A stretch of DNA of 64,000 bases from Hippasteria phrygiana (GCA_037893225.1 JAZGUH010000709.1:186001-250000); one strand, 5' to 3'; positions 32,640 through 43,999 are shown, counted from the stretch's first letter. The notes: generated by a model from the letters alone, not told the origin. Made by a program: numbers and translations.

Positions 32640-33750
32640 ATCAGTAAATTTGGGATGTGCATCGGAACCGGGGACCCGATTACCCGACCGTTTATGTCAG
32701 GAACCGGTTCCAGATTATATTATTCCAGTATTTAAAGCTCTCATTTGCTGCGTCGGATTACGGGCCTAAAAAGTACATGTAGGTCATGTTCCATTCTGTT
32801 CCAGTTGTAACCATGCGGTGATGGGGGATATAGAAAATCGAATCATGATGACAAACGGAGGGCGTTTACGAAGAACATGCACGAGACAGCTCCTTTTCAG
32901 AAAAATAAATTGGATTTTTTGTATTCTATACACATTCACATTTACCAAGTATACATGTACACACGGCATAAAGACGCAGTGATAATCTAATTATCCAAGC
33001 GTAATTTTCACAGCACTTTGGCTCATGCACATGAGATGGATGGAGTTTCAACCAGTACACTCGGTGGCAGCCAGCACAGAAAACTGGCCACCACCCCAAA
33101 ACTACCCCCTTATAGATGGTGCACGTCCATGGTCGATTACACACAGACAATAAATACAAAAGGTTATGCCAAGCATCAAGTTATGTAAGACATGCCACAC
33201 AGTCCAACCGCTGCCCAGGTAACTGTTCCCAGGGATAATGGTATGCCATGCCAAAGGACAATCCCAGGGAACAATCAACCAGGAGGCAGCAGTATGAACT
33301 ATGTGGCCTATTGTCATAGGTATAATGGAATGGGAAAGTATGTGACCGACCATACGGGCTGGTCACACACTGACAACATTCCTTTTTGGATTCAGGACAT
33401 CAAACTGAGTTGGAAAACATTAAGTTTACCTAGTTCCCCAACTGGTACCACGGAAGTATTTTCTGAACGTTTTTTTCGGTAGTGTAACATGGCCTAATGG
33501 TGGTGACTGGGCACCATGACTGGGCACGTACGTACTGGGTTGTGTTGGCCAGGTGAGCGCTGGGCCGGGCGCTCGCTCAGCTCGTTCATAGGGAACAAAG
33601 CTTGACAGCCTTGATCAAGGCTATTCATATTGTGGCGCTGCGCTTTCGGTCAAGCTGTATACAATTAACAATAGCGCGCGCTTTGACATGACCTTTGGAA
33701 TTCTTTTGTCGGAACCACCTGTTTCTCAACTCGGGTTGTACGAAACCCCG
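32640..33750. other. Intron sequence, nothing recognised
   Basis: No exon or repeat copy recognised. Short palindromic words occur around 33200-33320. Confidence 0.4.
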
Positions 33751-33756
33751 CACGCG

Positions 33757-33905
33757 GTGCGACGTTTCACACTAGCCATTTCGCCCCGGAGCCACCCCCG
33801 AGATCGATCTCACCCCTGGCCTGGAGCAGGGGTGAGTTCACCCCGGGGCGAGACCAATCTCGGGGGTGGCCCCGGGGCGAAAATGGCTAGTGTGAAACGT
33901 CGCAC
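33757..33905. mobile_element. GC-rich foldback (150 bp)
   Basis: GTGCGACGTTTCACACTAGC on the left and the complement of GCTAGTGTGAAACGTCGCAC on the right are perfect over 20 bases and continue through CATTTCGCCCCGG.GCCACC to the centre. A partial third arm follows at 33915-33965. MITE-like. Confidence 0.85.
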
Positions 33906-34199
33906 ATTCTCACCCACGCGTCGCCCCGGGGCCACCCCTGAGATTTTGTCTAGTGTGAAAAGGCCTATTCGTGATTACTTACACCAAGTTTCCAGTAACT
34001 GAGTGAAATTTTTTATACCCTGTTTTTACAGGAATAGCAGGGTTATTTTAAGGGACAGCAATGTAAAATAACAGTGTTCATGAGTCGCATAGCACCGTTT
34101 TTTACGGGATTGCGCTGGCGTCCACACTGCCAGGAAATTTCCGTAAAAAACGGTTTTTTTTTTTACAGTGTGGCCTTCCGTGGATAACCGTAGCTGTAA

Positions 34200-35180
34200 T
34201 TTATGACGATTCAGTACGAATATAGTTTTGTTACGCATAGGATACGGTTTTCTACGATTTCCTGCTGTTTGCCTACGGTTTGCATACGGTTTAGCTACGA
34301 TTCCAAAACTTTCTGCTACAACATCACGAATAGTCCCGATTGTCTACGATTTACTATGCTTACTCTACGATTAAGGACGGTGGCCTGTGCGGTTTATCAT
34401 GCTGTTACTACGATTGCACTACGATTGCACTACGATTGCACTACGTTTGCACTACGTTTGCACTACGTTTGCACTACGTTTGCACTACGTTTGCACTACG
34501 TTTGCACTACGTTTGCACTACGTTTGCACTACGTTTGCACTACGTTTGCACTACGTTTGCACTACGTTTGCACTACGTTTGCACTACGTTTGCACTACGT
34601 TTGCCCTACGTTTGCCCTACGTTTGCCCTACGTTTGCCCTACGTTTGCCCTACGTTTGCCCTACGTTTGCCCTACGTTTGCCCTACGTTTGCCCTACGTT
34701 TGCCCTACGTTTGCCCTACGTTTGCCCTACGACAGTGCTACGTTTATGCCAGAAGCGTCACGATGTCACATTTTGACAAGCTCCAGGACCCTGTGTGAGA
34801 GGCTGATACTGAATGACTAGCAGCAGTTGTTAGCCCCTCTTATATATCCCAATCCTATGGAATCGTGAGAATTCGTCATTAATCGTACGTGAACCTTGGT
34901 AAATTTAATCCTAGTACAATCTTAAGTGAAACATCAATAAACGTGATTAACCGCAGTATGCCGTAGAGTATTCGTAACGCTATAGCGTAACAGAACCGTA
35001 GTAAACCGTTGTGTTTCCGTGATGAATCTTCTTCAAAACGTCTCAAAATCGTACACATGTATGTCGTAGGTATTCGTAGTGTCACCGTACAATAACCGTC
35101 ATAAACCGTATGAAGGTGTCCAGGTTTGCCTCTTGACACCCGATTCATAGGTCTACGGTTAATCGGCATGAACCGGGTAC
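34200..35180. repeat. Region of phased TACG(G/A)TTT words with complementary right half
   Basis: From 34225 to 34380 TACGGTTT/TACGATTT recurs about every 10-12 bp, followed by the regular 11-bp array. From 34880 to 35165 the complementary words AACCGTA and AATCGTA dominate. This gives an overall inverted, two-armed design without long exact TIRs. No coding evidence. Confidence 0.6.
34408..34726. repeat. 11-bp tandem array, 29 units
   Basis: Three units CTACGATTGCA, then fourteen CTACGTTTGCA, then twelve CTACGTTTGCC, with no indels. The variants occur in blocks, which implies successive local expansions. Frames in all three phases stay open because 33 bp is eleven codons. Confidence 0.95.
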
Positions 35181-35459
35181 CCTGTACTGATATCATCTTT
35201 AAAGACAGTACCAGCTGTCAGACAGATTGAAACTAATCATTTTGATTTTATGGTCATTACCAACGTTACATGTATATCATACTCTCACTGCTGTGTCATA
35301 ATTATGCACATGAGGTACTGTGACTGATATGCATGACGGTTTCCGTCGTGCATAGTGCAGAAGCGTGAGGTGCATTAATTTTGTACAGCGTACAAAGTTT
35401 AGGTGTACGTTGCTGCAACATAAAACTAACGATATGCTAGCAATAATTGTCCATCTCAC

Positions 35460-35660
35460 CCCGGGCAGGATCTTGTCCTCCACGTCTTTCATGATGTCCT
35501 CCCATGCTTCGGGTTGCTGGGGCGCGTTTGCAGGCAGCAATTTGTGAAGGTAGCCGGGTTCCACGGAGGGTAGGACAGGACGGTCCTTGACGCCCTTCAG
35601 GTACTCCACGATGAAATCGGCCATCTCACCGGCCGCAGCACGGAACGCCTCTCCGTCCAT
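35460..35660 (-). CDS. Group II PLP decarboxylase, coding exon 1 (N-terminus)
   Basis: First coding exon (67 codons) of an aromatic amino acid / tyrosine / histidine decarboxylase-type enzyme, which converts an aromatic amino acid to its amine with pyridoxal phosphate in the cytosol. The protein starts MDGEAF and carries the family N-terminal pattern: EMADFIVEYL (residues 12-21), VEPGYLHKLLP (33-43), APQQPEAWEDI (46-56) and ILPG (64-67). The ATG at 35658-35660 sits where the family starts. The donor GTGAGA follows codon GGG at 35460, phase 0. The next coding exon is about 20 kb away across a repeat-filled intron. The exact substrate cannot be read from the sequence; tyrosine, DOPA or histidine are all possible. 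Family assignment is secure. Confidence 0.93.
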
Positions 35661-35846
35661 AAAGTTAACGAGTTGGAAACTTAGTGGTAAAATCCACAAG
35701 TGACACTCAGTTAGAAAAAAAACTTGGTCTCGAAAGTTTGGGTTAAATATATCTCTGTTGATGATCGCGAGCCCGATCGCGAGTTAGTGTGTGATAACCA
35801 ATATGGGTAATGACGTTTAGCGTGGCTGATGCAGACAAAAAATAAC

Positions 35847-36067
35847 CGCGATCTGCGTGAAACAAACACGCCCTAATATGACACCGAGAAAGGATGAAAA
35901 TCAACCAATGATATGCAAGGTTTGTACGTGTGGTGCCTCAAGAAGAACCAATCTAAATAGTACGTTTTATATACCGTTGGCCTTGACGAGAATCCAACAT
36001 GGTGTCGTCGGAAACAGAGGGTGCGTGAAGCCTGGCCTGGGGCCTGTTTGTTTCACACAGATCGGGA
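35847..36067. mobile_element. Short TIR element (CGATCTG.GTGAAACAAACA ends)
   Basis: CGATCTGCGTGAAACAAACA at about 35849 is inverted as TGTTTGTTTCACACAGATCG at about 36044-36063. Lies just upstream of the decarboxylase start. No coding capacity. Confidence 0.65.
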
Positions 36068-36289
36068 GGTGATCCAGAGCCGAACGAAAACTAGACTGGT
36101 TCCCGGTCCCTACATTGTCCTTCGGATTTCAAAAGTAGGGACCGGTAGCGGGTAATACATTTCGGAGGAATTCCTCCGGTTTCATCATGCAAATGTTGCA
36201 GGTCAGGGATCATACCCACAATGCAACTGGGGTATCGCACTGAACTTGTACGGCCAATATGTATGTACGTATGGGTACGGTGCATGATG

Positions 36290-37083
36290 TCGGACAACTC
36301 GACCGTTGGCCGACTCGACTCGAGACAACTCGACCGTTGAGACAACTCGACCGTTCAGACAACTCGACCGTTTACCAAGTCGTCCGTTGAGACAAGTCGA
36401 CTTTGACATGGAGACAACTCGACCGTGCGATGCGTTGTACATGATGTAGCTAGCGGAGCGCGTGGTATTTTCAACACAGGTTGCCCGTCAATGTTTGGGT
36501 ATTTGCGTGTGCGTGTGGCCCAGAATGGTTCAGAATGTGTGGTATTACCGTGCGCGGGGACCCGGTCGGTGTACGGTGACACGGCATGCACGGCGAGCGC
36601 GACGCCGGGACCCAGCGCGTGCAAGGCCCGCGAGAGCGACGCGGCATGCACGGTGCACGGCCGCGGGCGGGCAGCCGCACCGGTATTTATCGCCGCACCG
36701 ATGCGGTGATAGGCCGGTGTTCTTAAACATCTCAATTGATGATGGCCAGTGTAGAGGCTAGTGGATTACAAAATGTAGTTTGTTATCAAAGTGTTATTCT
36801 AATCCCTCATCCCGGGCCCCCTGTGTACCCAAGCCCCGTCCAAAACGACAGCGCTGTCCTGCCCATCAAAAGTCACCCCGTGCCGTTCCTTCCACAACCA
36901 ATTCCCCTATCTACGAGTCGACTTGTCTCAACGGACGAGTTGTCTCAACGGACGACTTGTCCCAACGGACGACTTGTCTTCCCATTTGACAAAAAGACGG
37001 TCGAGTTGTCTGAACGGTCGAGTTGTCTGAACGGTCGAGTTGTCTCGAGTCGAGTCGGCCAACGGTCGAGTTGTCCGAGCCCC
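36290..37083. mobile_element. Iteron-rich TIR element with 9-bp target duplication
   Basis: TGCATGATG occurs at 36281-36289 and 37084-37092, directly flanking the element. The ends (GGGGC)TCGGACAACTCGACCG are inverted and extend over about 130-170 bp made of repeated 16-17-mers: GACAACTCGACCGTT and GACAAGTCGTCCGTT types, at least six per arm. The middle (36430-36720) is strongly GC-rich. A 9-bp duplication suggests a Mutator-like element; no transposase is present. The same iteron module recurs at 31906-32066 and 47600-47715. Confidence 0.8.
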
Positions 37084-37416
37084 TGCATGATGATACGTCA
37101 GTGTAATATATTACGAATATTCGTTTAGATTTTCGCTCAGGTCTAAAATTAAAGGTATATTTTCGCAACTATCAACAAGGAGAGAGGCACTGCTCTTATT
37201 TGAAACCTATGCTGTTGAAATGCTTGAAATGTTGCCTTCGTGGAGGAGACACGATGATCGATCATGATCATGACGATGGCGATTTTGCCTACAAAAATAC
37301 GAAGACTGTTGTGATTGTGAAGTGTGATCATATGCTGGACATACGAGAACGATGGACTAGTATGAACACTGAGTGAGACTAGGCTAAGTTCTGGAGTCTC
37401 ATCGTGTAGTGGCCAC

Positions 37417-37520
37417 ATGGGCGGAGATCCCGGGGGGGATGGGGGGGATATATCCCCCCCACTTTTTGACCTGGGGGGGATGACCAATGTAATCATCCCC
37501 CCCACTTTTTAAGGGTAGGC
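37417..37520. repeat. Dispersed repeat GGGCGGAGATCCCGG..., copy 1
   Basis: Shares GGGCGGAGATCCCGGGGGGG, ATATATCCCCC, ACTTTTTGACCTGGGGGGAT and TAAGGGTAGGCGTACTAACT with 40584-40705 in the same orientation. Confidence 0.85.
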
Positions 37521-37630
37521 GTACTAACTTGCGCAGAGTCCGTAACTTGCCAATACATGTATTTTTGTTTTGTTATACACGTGATGACTTTCCATTGATC
37601 CCTTTAATATAACCCATCCCCATAGACTAA

Positions 37631-38286
37631 TGCCTAATTCACATTTGGCCTGCGATGGGTCTACGGAGCCCGTATCCTGCCCGTATCCCCCTTTCCGTGC
37701 GGCCTCCGTGCGGAGGCAGGAGGCGACCGTGAGATTTTCGTACGGATTCACGGGCGCCGCGGCCTCTACGATTTTGTTTAGCGAGAAGTTATACAAATTT
37801 AAAAATATCGTAAGCCCGTAGCCCGTAGACATGTCGTAGGTGGCATTGCACAATCCCCGCACGGGCACCGCGCGGAGGCCGCGCGCTGATCGTGCAGAAA
37901 ACGCAAGATTTTAGGTGGACATTGGGGCCAAACAAAATCGTACGGAGATTGTAGGCTCTTGGGACAATCGCACGGCCCTCACACAGCTATCGCAAGGTTG
38001 CCGCTCGCTGCCCGTGCAGTACCCGTGAAATCGCACGGATATCGCACGGATATTGAGCAGTCATCCGGCGGCAACCCCACAGCGGCCGCACCATCTCCGC
38101 GCAGCCTCTGTACGGCTTTGCCCCGGCCTGCCCCCGAGGGCCCGTACGAGAAATCACACGATGCTCGTACACAATGTGAACACATACGCCTTATTAGCCC
38201 GTAGCCACCTACGATGCCTCAAAAATCGTACGGGAAATCGTAGACCCATTTATCGCACGGCGCCCGGGGCAAATGTAAATTAGGCA
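37631..38286. mobile_element. TAA-flanked TIR element (656 bp), Harbinger-like
   Basis: TAA at 37628-37630 and 38287-38289 flanks the inverted ends TGCCTAATT.ACATTTG(G/C)CC. A 3-bp TAA duplication is typical of PIF/Harbinger. The interior is rich in CGTACGG, ATCGCACGG and GCCCGTA words with GC-rich patches. No coding region recognised. Confidence 0.8.
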
Positions 38287-38467
38287 TAAGCACTAGTTTG
38301 CCTGTCCTCACTTTTTCCGTAACAAAGAAATAAATGTGAGGACAGTATTGTTCCCTTTGTTATACCCTTTTTTCTGTCCTCGCGTGTAATGCGATACCAT
38401 GACACCTTGACAGGCCAGCACCACGCAGCCCAGCAAGTGCGAGTGTCGTTCATTTACTTTCCCTGCA

Positions 38468-38575
38468 TTGAGTTTAAACGCACTGTGGGCAAGAGCTCGG
38501 TATGTACAGGCGCGGATCCGGGGGGGGGGGTGGCCGCGGGGTCACGTGCCCCCCGGTAAATTGAGTCAAAAAAAA
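38468..38575 (+). repeat. Left arm of a 2-kb-spaced inverted repeat
   Basis: TTGAGTTTAAACGCACTGTG through GAGCTCGGTATGTAC, GGATCCGGGGG and GCACGTGCCCCCCGGTAAA-type words ends in an A run. The complement, nearly exact, is at 40708-40822. Confidence 0.85.
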
Positions 38576-39221
38576 AAAAAGAGAAAAAAGAAGAGGGAAA
38601 TAAAAGAGGGGGAAGTTAGAGAAAGGGAAGGGAGGAGGGCAACCTCCTTAAAAAAAATACCGCCGCCGATGATAAACATCTGCTGTGTCTACTTTTTGGC
38701 ATAAAACTACTGAAAAATGCAATAAGAAAAAAAAGGCTATCAATCATGCCATGGAACTTGAATCCCTCTTTTAAGAGAAAACCGGTGTATCTCCCGGATC
38801 CCTGGGATTTCAACTCTGTCCATCGATCCCCCCTCAATCGCGGTGCATCTCAACATTCCCTTGGGGAGTTTATTACAGGTTAAATGGCCCCAACCAGCAG
38901 GAAACAATGGATCACTTGACTGAATGACATACTAAATGTGCCTAAATCCTCTGCCGATGGTTTTAACACAGGGCAAGGAACAGTCTGAAATCAAGCCCTT
39001 TTTTTGAAAACTTCAACTGAACTGAATTAAAACCAAGAAAAATTCCGGATAAATTAAAAATGAAGGGGAAAAACTGCAAATTAGACGCCAAAAATGGGGG
39101 AGGGAGAAACTTAGATTTTTGTAGTGATGCATGACATGGCTAAAAAATTGCCCAAAAATAATGGCTAACATAATGATATATATATTCTCCATATACACTG
39201 TAATCTTAACAACTTAAAAAA

Positions 39222-39345
39222 AAAGTCAGGTGAAAGTGGTCAGGAATCGCCTCAGATTGCACCACGGAGCATCCAGAATCCAACATTTTCTGGGGCCCTT
39301 AAGCGGGCTCCGGACCTCACGCCGTAAGGGCTTCGCGCTCGCATT
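39222..39345. repeat. Dispersed repeat CAGGAATCGCCTCAGATTGC, copy 1
   Basis: Shares CAGGAATCGCCTCAGATTGC, GGAGCATCCAGAATCC and CCCTTAA.CGGG..CCGGAC with 40848-40937. The tail GGGCCCTTAAGCGG.CCC also appears at about 41575-41600. Confidence 0.8.
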
Positions 39346-40583
39346 TATCCGTTTTGGGTGTGCCCCCGTCTAAATTTTTGTAGTCATGACATGGTTAAAA
39401 TAATCACTAGAAAATAATGGCAAAAATCATGATATACATGTATATATTCTCCATAAAATCGTCACAACTTTTGTTTAAAAAAATCAGGTGAAAGTAGGGG
39501 GGGGGGGGGGGGCTCGGGAGGCTCAAAGTATTATACCATTATTTTTTCCGTTTTCGAAAATTACAGTGGTGGGGGCGACTGGGGGAGACGATTTTTTTAT
39601 GGGGAGGGTGCTTAAGCACTATAGGGTTAGGTTTAGAGTTGGGATTTGTGTGGTCACTATTGATATGAACTCAATGTTGCGGTTACTGCATTCGCAGAAT
39701 ATCGCTTTAACAAATATTCGATACTGGTCACTCACACGTGCATTATCAACTTTTAGTCATTTCCAAAGACAAAATATCATCAGAATTAACAAGTTTTATT
39801 CATCTTTTCATTCTTGATAATTTTGAGTTATGTAAAAGATGCTAATTCGCGTAACTCTGCGCTATTCGTCATCGATGATAAATTCCTGGCCTGCAGATGG
39901 TCGTCGCGGTTCTGCCCAAGTTTAATGATTCGAAAAACAATCTGTCTTGTGACTGAACAATGGGACACTACTGTACATCAATAAACAGCAGACAGTCACA
40001 GACGTTAAATAATACTACCTTGTTTCCTAGACAGAATAGTTCGTTGTTTGCAATAAAAATAGAAACATGCTGTTTGGTTTGGATAAACTATTTTAAAGTT
40101 GGAGTTGGATACTTCTATTGTCTTCTTTATTTATCCAAATGCCTACAACTGCATTACTGTTGGAAAATTGGAGGCAGTATTTGAAAAAGTCGGGTATTTC
40201 CCGATGGTCGATCGACCATCATTGGGAATTGATACAAAATCTCACAAATTCCGGTATCATGATTACGCTTGATGGTTGAGACTACTATTTACTTAATGTC
40301 AAGTAAGGTGTTGTTTTTTTATGTTTGCAAATGTTGTATACCTTTAATTAATGTAACTCGGTAACTGCAACTGGCCTTTTTAATATGCAAAGTAAAGCAA
40401 AACGCAACCTTGGCCTGGGAGATGTAGTCCTGAATATCCATAAAGTTAAAACATACGGAGGTTATAGAGCAAGGAGATTGCCGCCGCGCGTAGCCCACGT
40501 GAGGACTCCGTTTATGTACATTGCGGCGGATTAGATCGTTGTTCATTTTGGTGACAGGACACCTTACACGGTTTACACCATGG

Positions 40584-40937
40584 GCGGAGATCCCGGGGGG
40601 GGGGGGGGGGTGGGAGATATATCCCCCATCCCCCCACTTTTTGACCTGGGGGGATGACCAATGTAATCATCCCCCCCCCCACTTTTTAAGGGTAGGCGTA
40701 CTAACTTACTCTTTTTTTTTACTCAATTTACCGGGGGGCACGTGACCCCGCGGCCACCCCCCCCCCCCCCGGATCCGCGCATGTACATACCGAGCTCTTG
40801 CCCACAGTGCGTTTAAACTCAATGCCCCCGTTAGATGAAAGTGGCCAGGAATCGCCTCAGATTGCACCACTGGAGCATCCAGAATCCTAAATTTTACGGG
40901 CCCCTTAACCGGGCCCCGGACCCCACGCCGTAAGTTC
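40584..40937. repeat. Composite of three repeats also present at 37.4, 38.5 and 39.2 kb
   Basis: 40584-40705 repeats 37417-37520 directly; 40708-40822 is the inverted copy of 38468-38575; 40848-40937 repeats 39222-39345 directly. The blocks lie next to each other here but are spread over 2 kb in the other place, with one of the three flipped. Confidence 0.8.
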
Positions 40938-41739
40938 AGTTCTTAACAAAGATGATGGCCTTTTATTTTATTGTTTTCACTCAACTAACGCACCCAACAA
41001 AGGCAATAGAAAGTTGCAACGGCAAACGGATTTTGTTATGCGCCAATAGACGGTATGAACGCACGTGCGGCGCATGTAATACAATATAATTAAAATACCG
41101 ATAGCAGACTTCAACTGACATTCACTGGGAATCGGCGCGCACTCACACACAGACGTTTGTGCGTCCTGCAAATAAGTGTTTGGGAACTTTTGTTAGAGCC
41201 TGAGTTTTGCATCATTGTCCACCATATGTTTTCATAGTTTTTGTCAAGTGTAGACCAAATCACATTCTAATCATGCCTTACCGAAATGCATCAAGGCATT
41301 ATTTTGCAATAATTATTTTGTAAATAATTTATTCTTAATATAATGCATAGGCATTATTTGTGTTGCTAGGTGACCAGAGCTCCATTGTGCAAAGAGACGT
41401 TTACGCTTCCAAATACATTGGATGAGAAATTTGAGTTTTAAAGATCTTTTGTATTTTTTAATGCTTGAAGGTGTTAATTATTGTCATTTATTGCAATTTA
41501 AGCTCAAGAAAAGGTTGCTCCAGGGGGCTTTACCTCAACCACTAGCAAGGGCTTTGCGCCTGCAACCCACCAGGGGGCCCTTAAGCGGTCCCTTGGACCC
41601 CGTGCCGTGTCGCGCTCCACACAAGGATGGCCTTTCAAAAATCATCCCCCCCACATCTAACAAGAAATCTCCGCGCATGAGTGGCCATGTATACTGAGAG
41701 CAGCAACAACCATTTGCAGAGAGCAGATTTAAAGGGTAA

Positions 41740-43265
41740 GACGGAAATATTTTACTTTATAATACCCCCACTAAAATCGGTCAAGAACAGCAAAATCTTG
41801 GCAAATAACCAACCCTCCTTGAACTGTCTAAACATGTGGCACAACCTGTAATTTCAAGATTTATGTCAGCAAAATCTGTAAAAAATTAGGAAGAAATCAA
41901 CATGTATGTGAACACTTTGAGTGACTTTACATGGTGACAAGAACTTCTAACAAAAAAACACAAACTTTCTTCTCCAATATTGCAATAAAATGTTCCAACA
42001 AAATTCTCAAAATTAAAGGTTGTGCCAAGTGTTTATGAATTATGAACACAAACGGGTGGTTATTTTCCAAGATTTGCTGTTCCTTACCGATTTTGGTTGG
42101 GGGTTTAAAGTAAAATCTTTCTGATGTGACAAATTTCTTTCATATTAAAACTAGTCTGAATCATGTTAATTTTGTATTTATACAATAGAGAGTTCTATCT
42201 GAACTGATTGTCCAACTAGTGCTTACTCATGTTCCAGGCATCCAGTGCCAGTATTTGTGCAAAAATCTTTTAACACTATACCGATTCACTTGTTTGTCAA
42301 AGTAGATGTGTTTGCACTTGCTCAGAAATAGATTTGCGTGATCAAGTAATCCTGTAGGAAAGACTTTATTCCATTTTGATAGTGGTACAGTTTACAGATA
42401 TAGCACTGCGCCATCAGGCAATAATGCATATCCACTGATATGGCACCCAACATATGCTATGTACATGTGTATGCAAACAGCAGTACTGCTATTAATTTGC
42501 GTAAATTTTCTTTTTCTTTTCATGCAGATCCGGTGCATGAGCCATTCAAGTCAGTGACAAAAGGTGCCTAAACTATTGCAGATGAGCAACAGGACACCAG
42601 AGTGAAAGTGTTACGGATGGAAGATTTTTTGACATTATTGGGCATCTTGAACATTTATTGGAGAAACATGTGTGTGATGTTTTCGTCACAAAGCCCTATC
42701 AGAACAGTGAGACTAATGTTGTGATTGATGAAGCCCACAGTGTCCTTCATTAGGGGCAGACTTTAGACAAGATTTTAGAAAGTTAAACTGCAGTCACTGT
42801 TTCCAGGAGCATTTTTTCTTGCTGTCACTGCAACTGCCAAGTCTACAAAGAAGGAAGGAAATTTGTTCATTGATTGGAATGAAGTCCACCAGTTTCATAA
42901 CATCCAGCATTGACAGGACAAATCTTAATGCACCTATTAATTGCTTCCCCCAGCCCTCCCCCCCCCCCCGGGCTGCCCCAGGTCTTATGTGGGGTTTGGT
43001 CACATTTCTAAAGCCCCAGGGTAGGGATTTTGGTCACTCATTTTGCCATTGTTTCCCCATTATCAGAAGTTAAAAACCAAGAGGTGGGGTGCCCCACCCA
43101 TGTATGTCAGGGATTGTCATTAAATTGTTGCCCCAGGGGTGGGGATTTTGTGGGGGAGGGGTGGGGGAAGCAAATTGGTAGGCGCATAAGTTCAGAATCG
43201 AAAAGAGACCTCCAAAGCTTCATGCCGAATACCCTTTCATACTTGTGTTTAAATGCATAAATTTG
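41740..43265 (+). pseudogene. Decayed RecQ-like helicase copy, including introns
   Basis: 42640-42960 reads LEHLLEKHVCDVFVTKPYQN, VVIDEAHSVLH (DEAH box), then with two shifts GADFRQDFRKLNCSHC, FFLAVTATAKSTKK (motif III, TAT) and EICSLIGMKSTSFITSSIDR. Stops and frameshifts break it. 41745-42110 matches the intron of the 62-63 kb helicase gene (CCCCCAC.AAAATCGGTCA, CAAACATGTGGCACAAC). 43175-43200 matches 63035-63060 (TAGGCGCATAA). The motifs differ from the 62-kb gene, so it is a paralogue rather than a recent copy. Confidence 0.7.
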
Positions 43266-43310
43266 TGGAGTCAATTGGGGCTTGTTTCAAAATATATATT
43301 TAATCATTGC

Positions 43311-43348
43311 CCCCCCCCCCACCCCCCCCCCCCCCCCCCCCCCCCCCC
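43311..43348. repeat. Poly(C) tract of about 38 bases
   Basis: The longest C run in the window, broken by one A. Minus strand: a G run able to form G-quadruplexes. Confidence 0.9.
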
Positions 43349-43748
43349 GTCTCCTGTTGCAAACAAGGAGGCCAACATAATATTGTAGCCACAATGAATG
43401 CAAAATGGGAAGTCTCAATCATGGGCTGGAAAATCTTTAAAATGTTAAAATATGTTAGCAAAAGCTTGAATTCTATTTTAGATTTTAGAGTATTATGCAA
43501 TCGATTTCAGCTCAGAATTTTGCATAGAACCCCCCCCTCCTCTTGAAGGGCTTCGTATATAGCTTGCCTTTGTCAACTACTGCTCCACAGTCGATCAGTA
43601 CTGATGCAAGTGCCCCCCCCCCCAAAAAAATTTTTTTTTTCTGACAACCAATAAATTAAGAAAAACAATCAGTAATTTCATACAGTTGTCCCAATATGAA
43701 AGAATCTGAAAGAAACTAACTAGGACACATGTTCAATGTTCGCATGAT

Positions 43749-43921
43749 GCGCGATATGGGGCAGAGGAAACCGCCCCCCCTCCACCCATTTTGTGTTGGT
43801 CATTGTGTTCCCTGAATCTCAGGAATTCTCTTCAGATGTCTAGGGGGATGTGTTAGGTAACAATATAGTCTGTAAGGGGGGGGGGGGGGGGGGGGTTACC
43901 CCTCTGCCCCATATTGTGCTG
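43749..43921 (+). mobile_element. GATATGGGGCAGAGG element, full copy
   Basis: The ends GCGCGATATGGGGCAGAGG and (inverted) CCTCTGCCCCATATTGTGC form TIRs; the body contains TTTGTGTTGGTCATTGTGTT and GATGTCTAGGGGGATGTGTT. Further copies are at 52686 and 53016. Confidence 0.8.
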
Positions 43922-43999
43922 TAACCGGTATAAAGGTTCGACCTATTATTGATTAAAAACGAGTGTCACTTTTTTATATTTTTATTTTTCAGTTTTTCC

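Noticed and set aside
34408..34726. A CRISPR array
   Set aside because: Units of 11 bp without spacers, in a eukaryotic genome.
34203..34820. A 205-codon Leu/Tyr/Thr-rich protein
   Set aside because: An artefact of the 11-bp array, which has no stop in any of three frames.
36425..36761. Overlapping frames on both strands in GC-rich DNA
   Set aside because: GC-rich sequence has few stops; six frames are open at once and none shows family wording.
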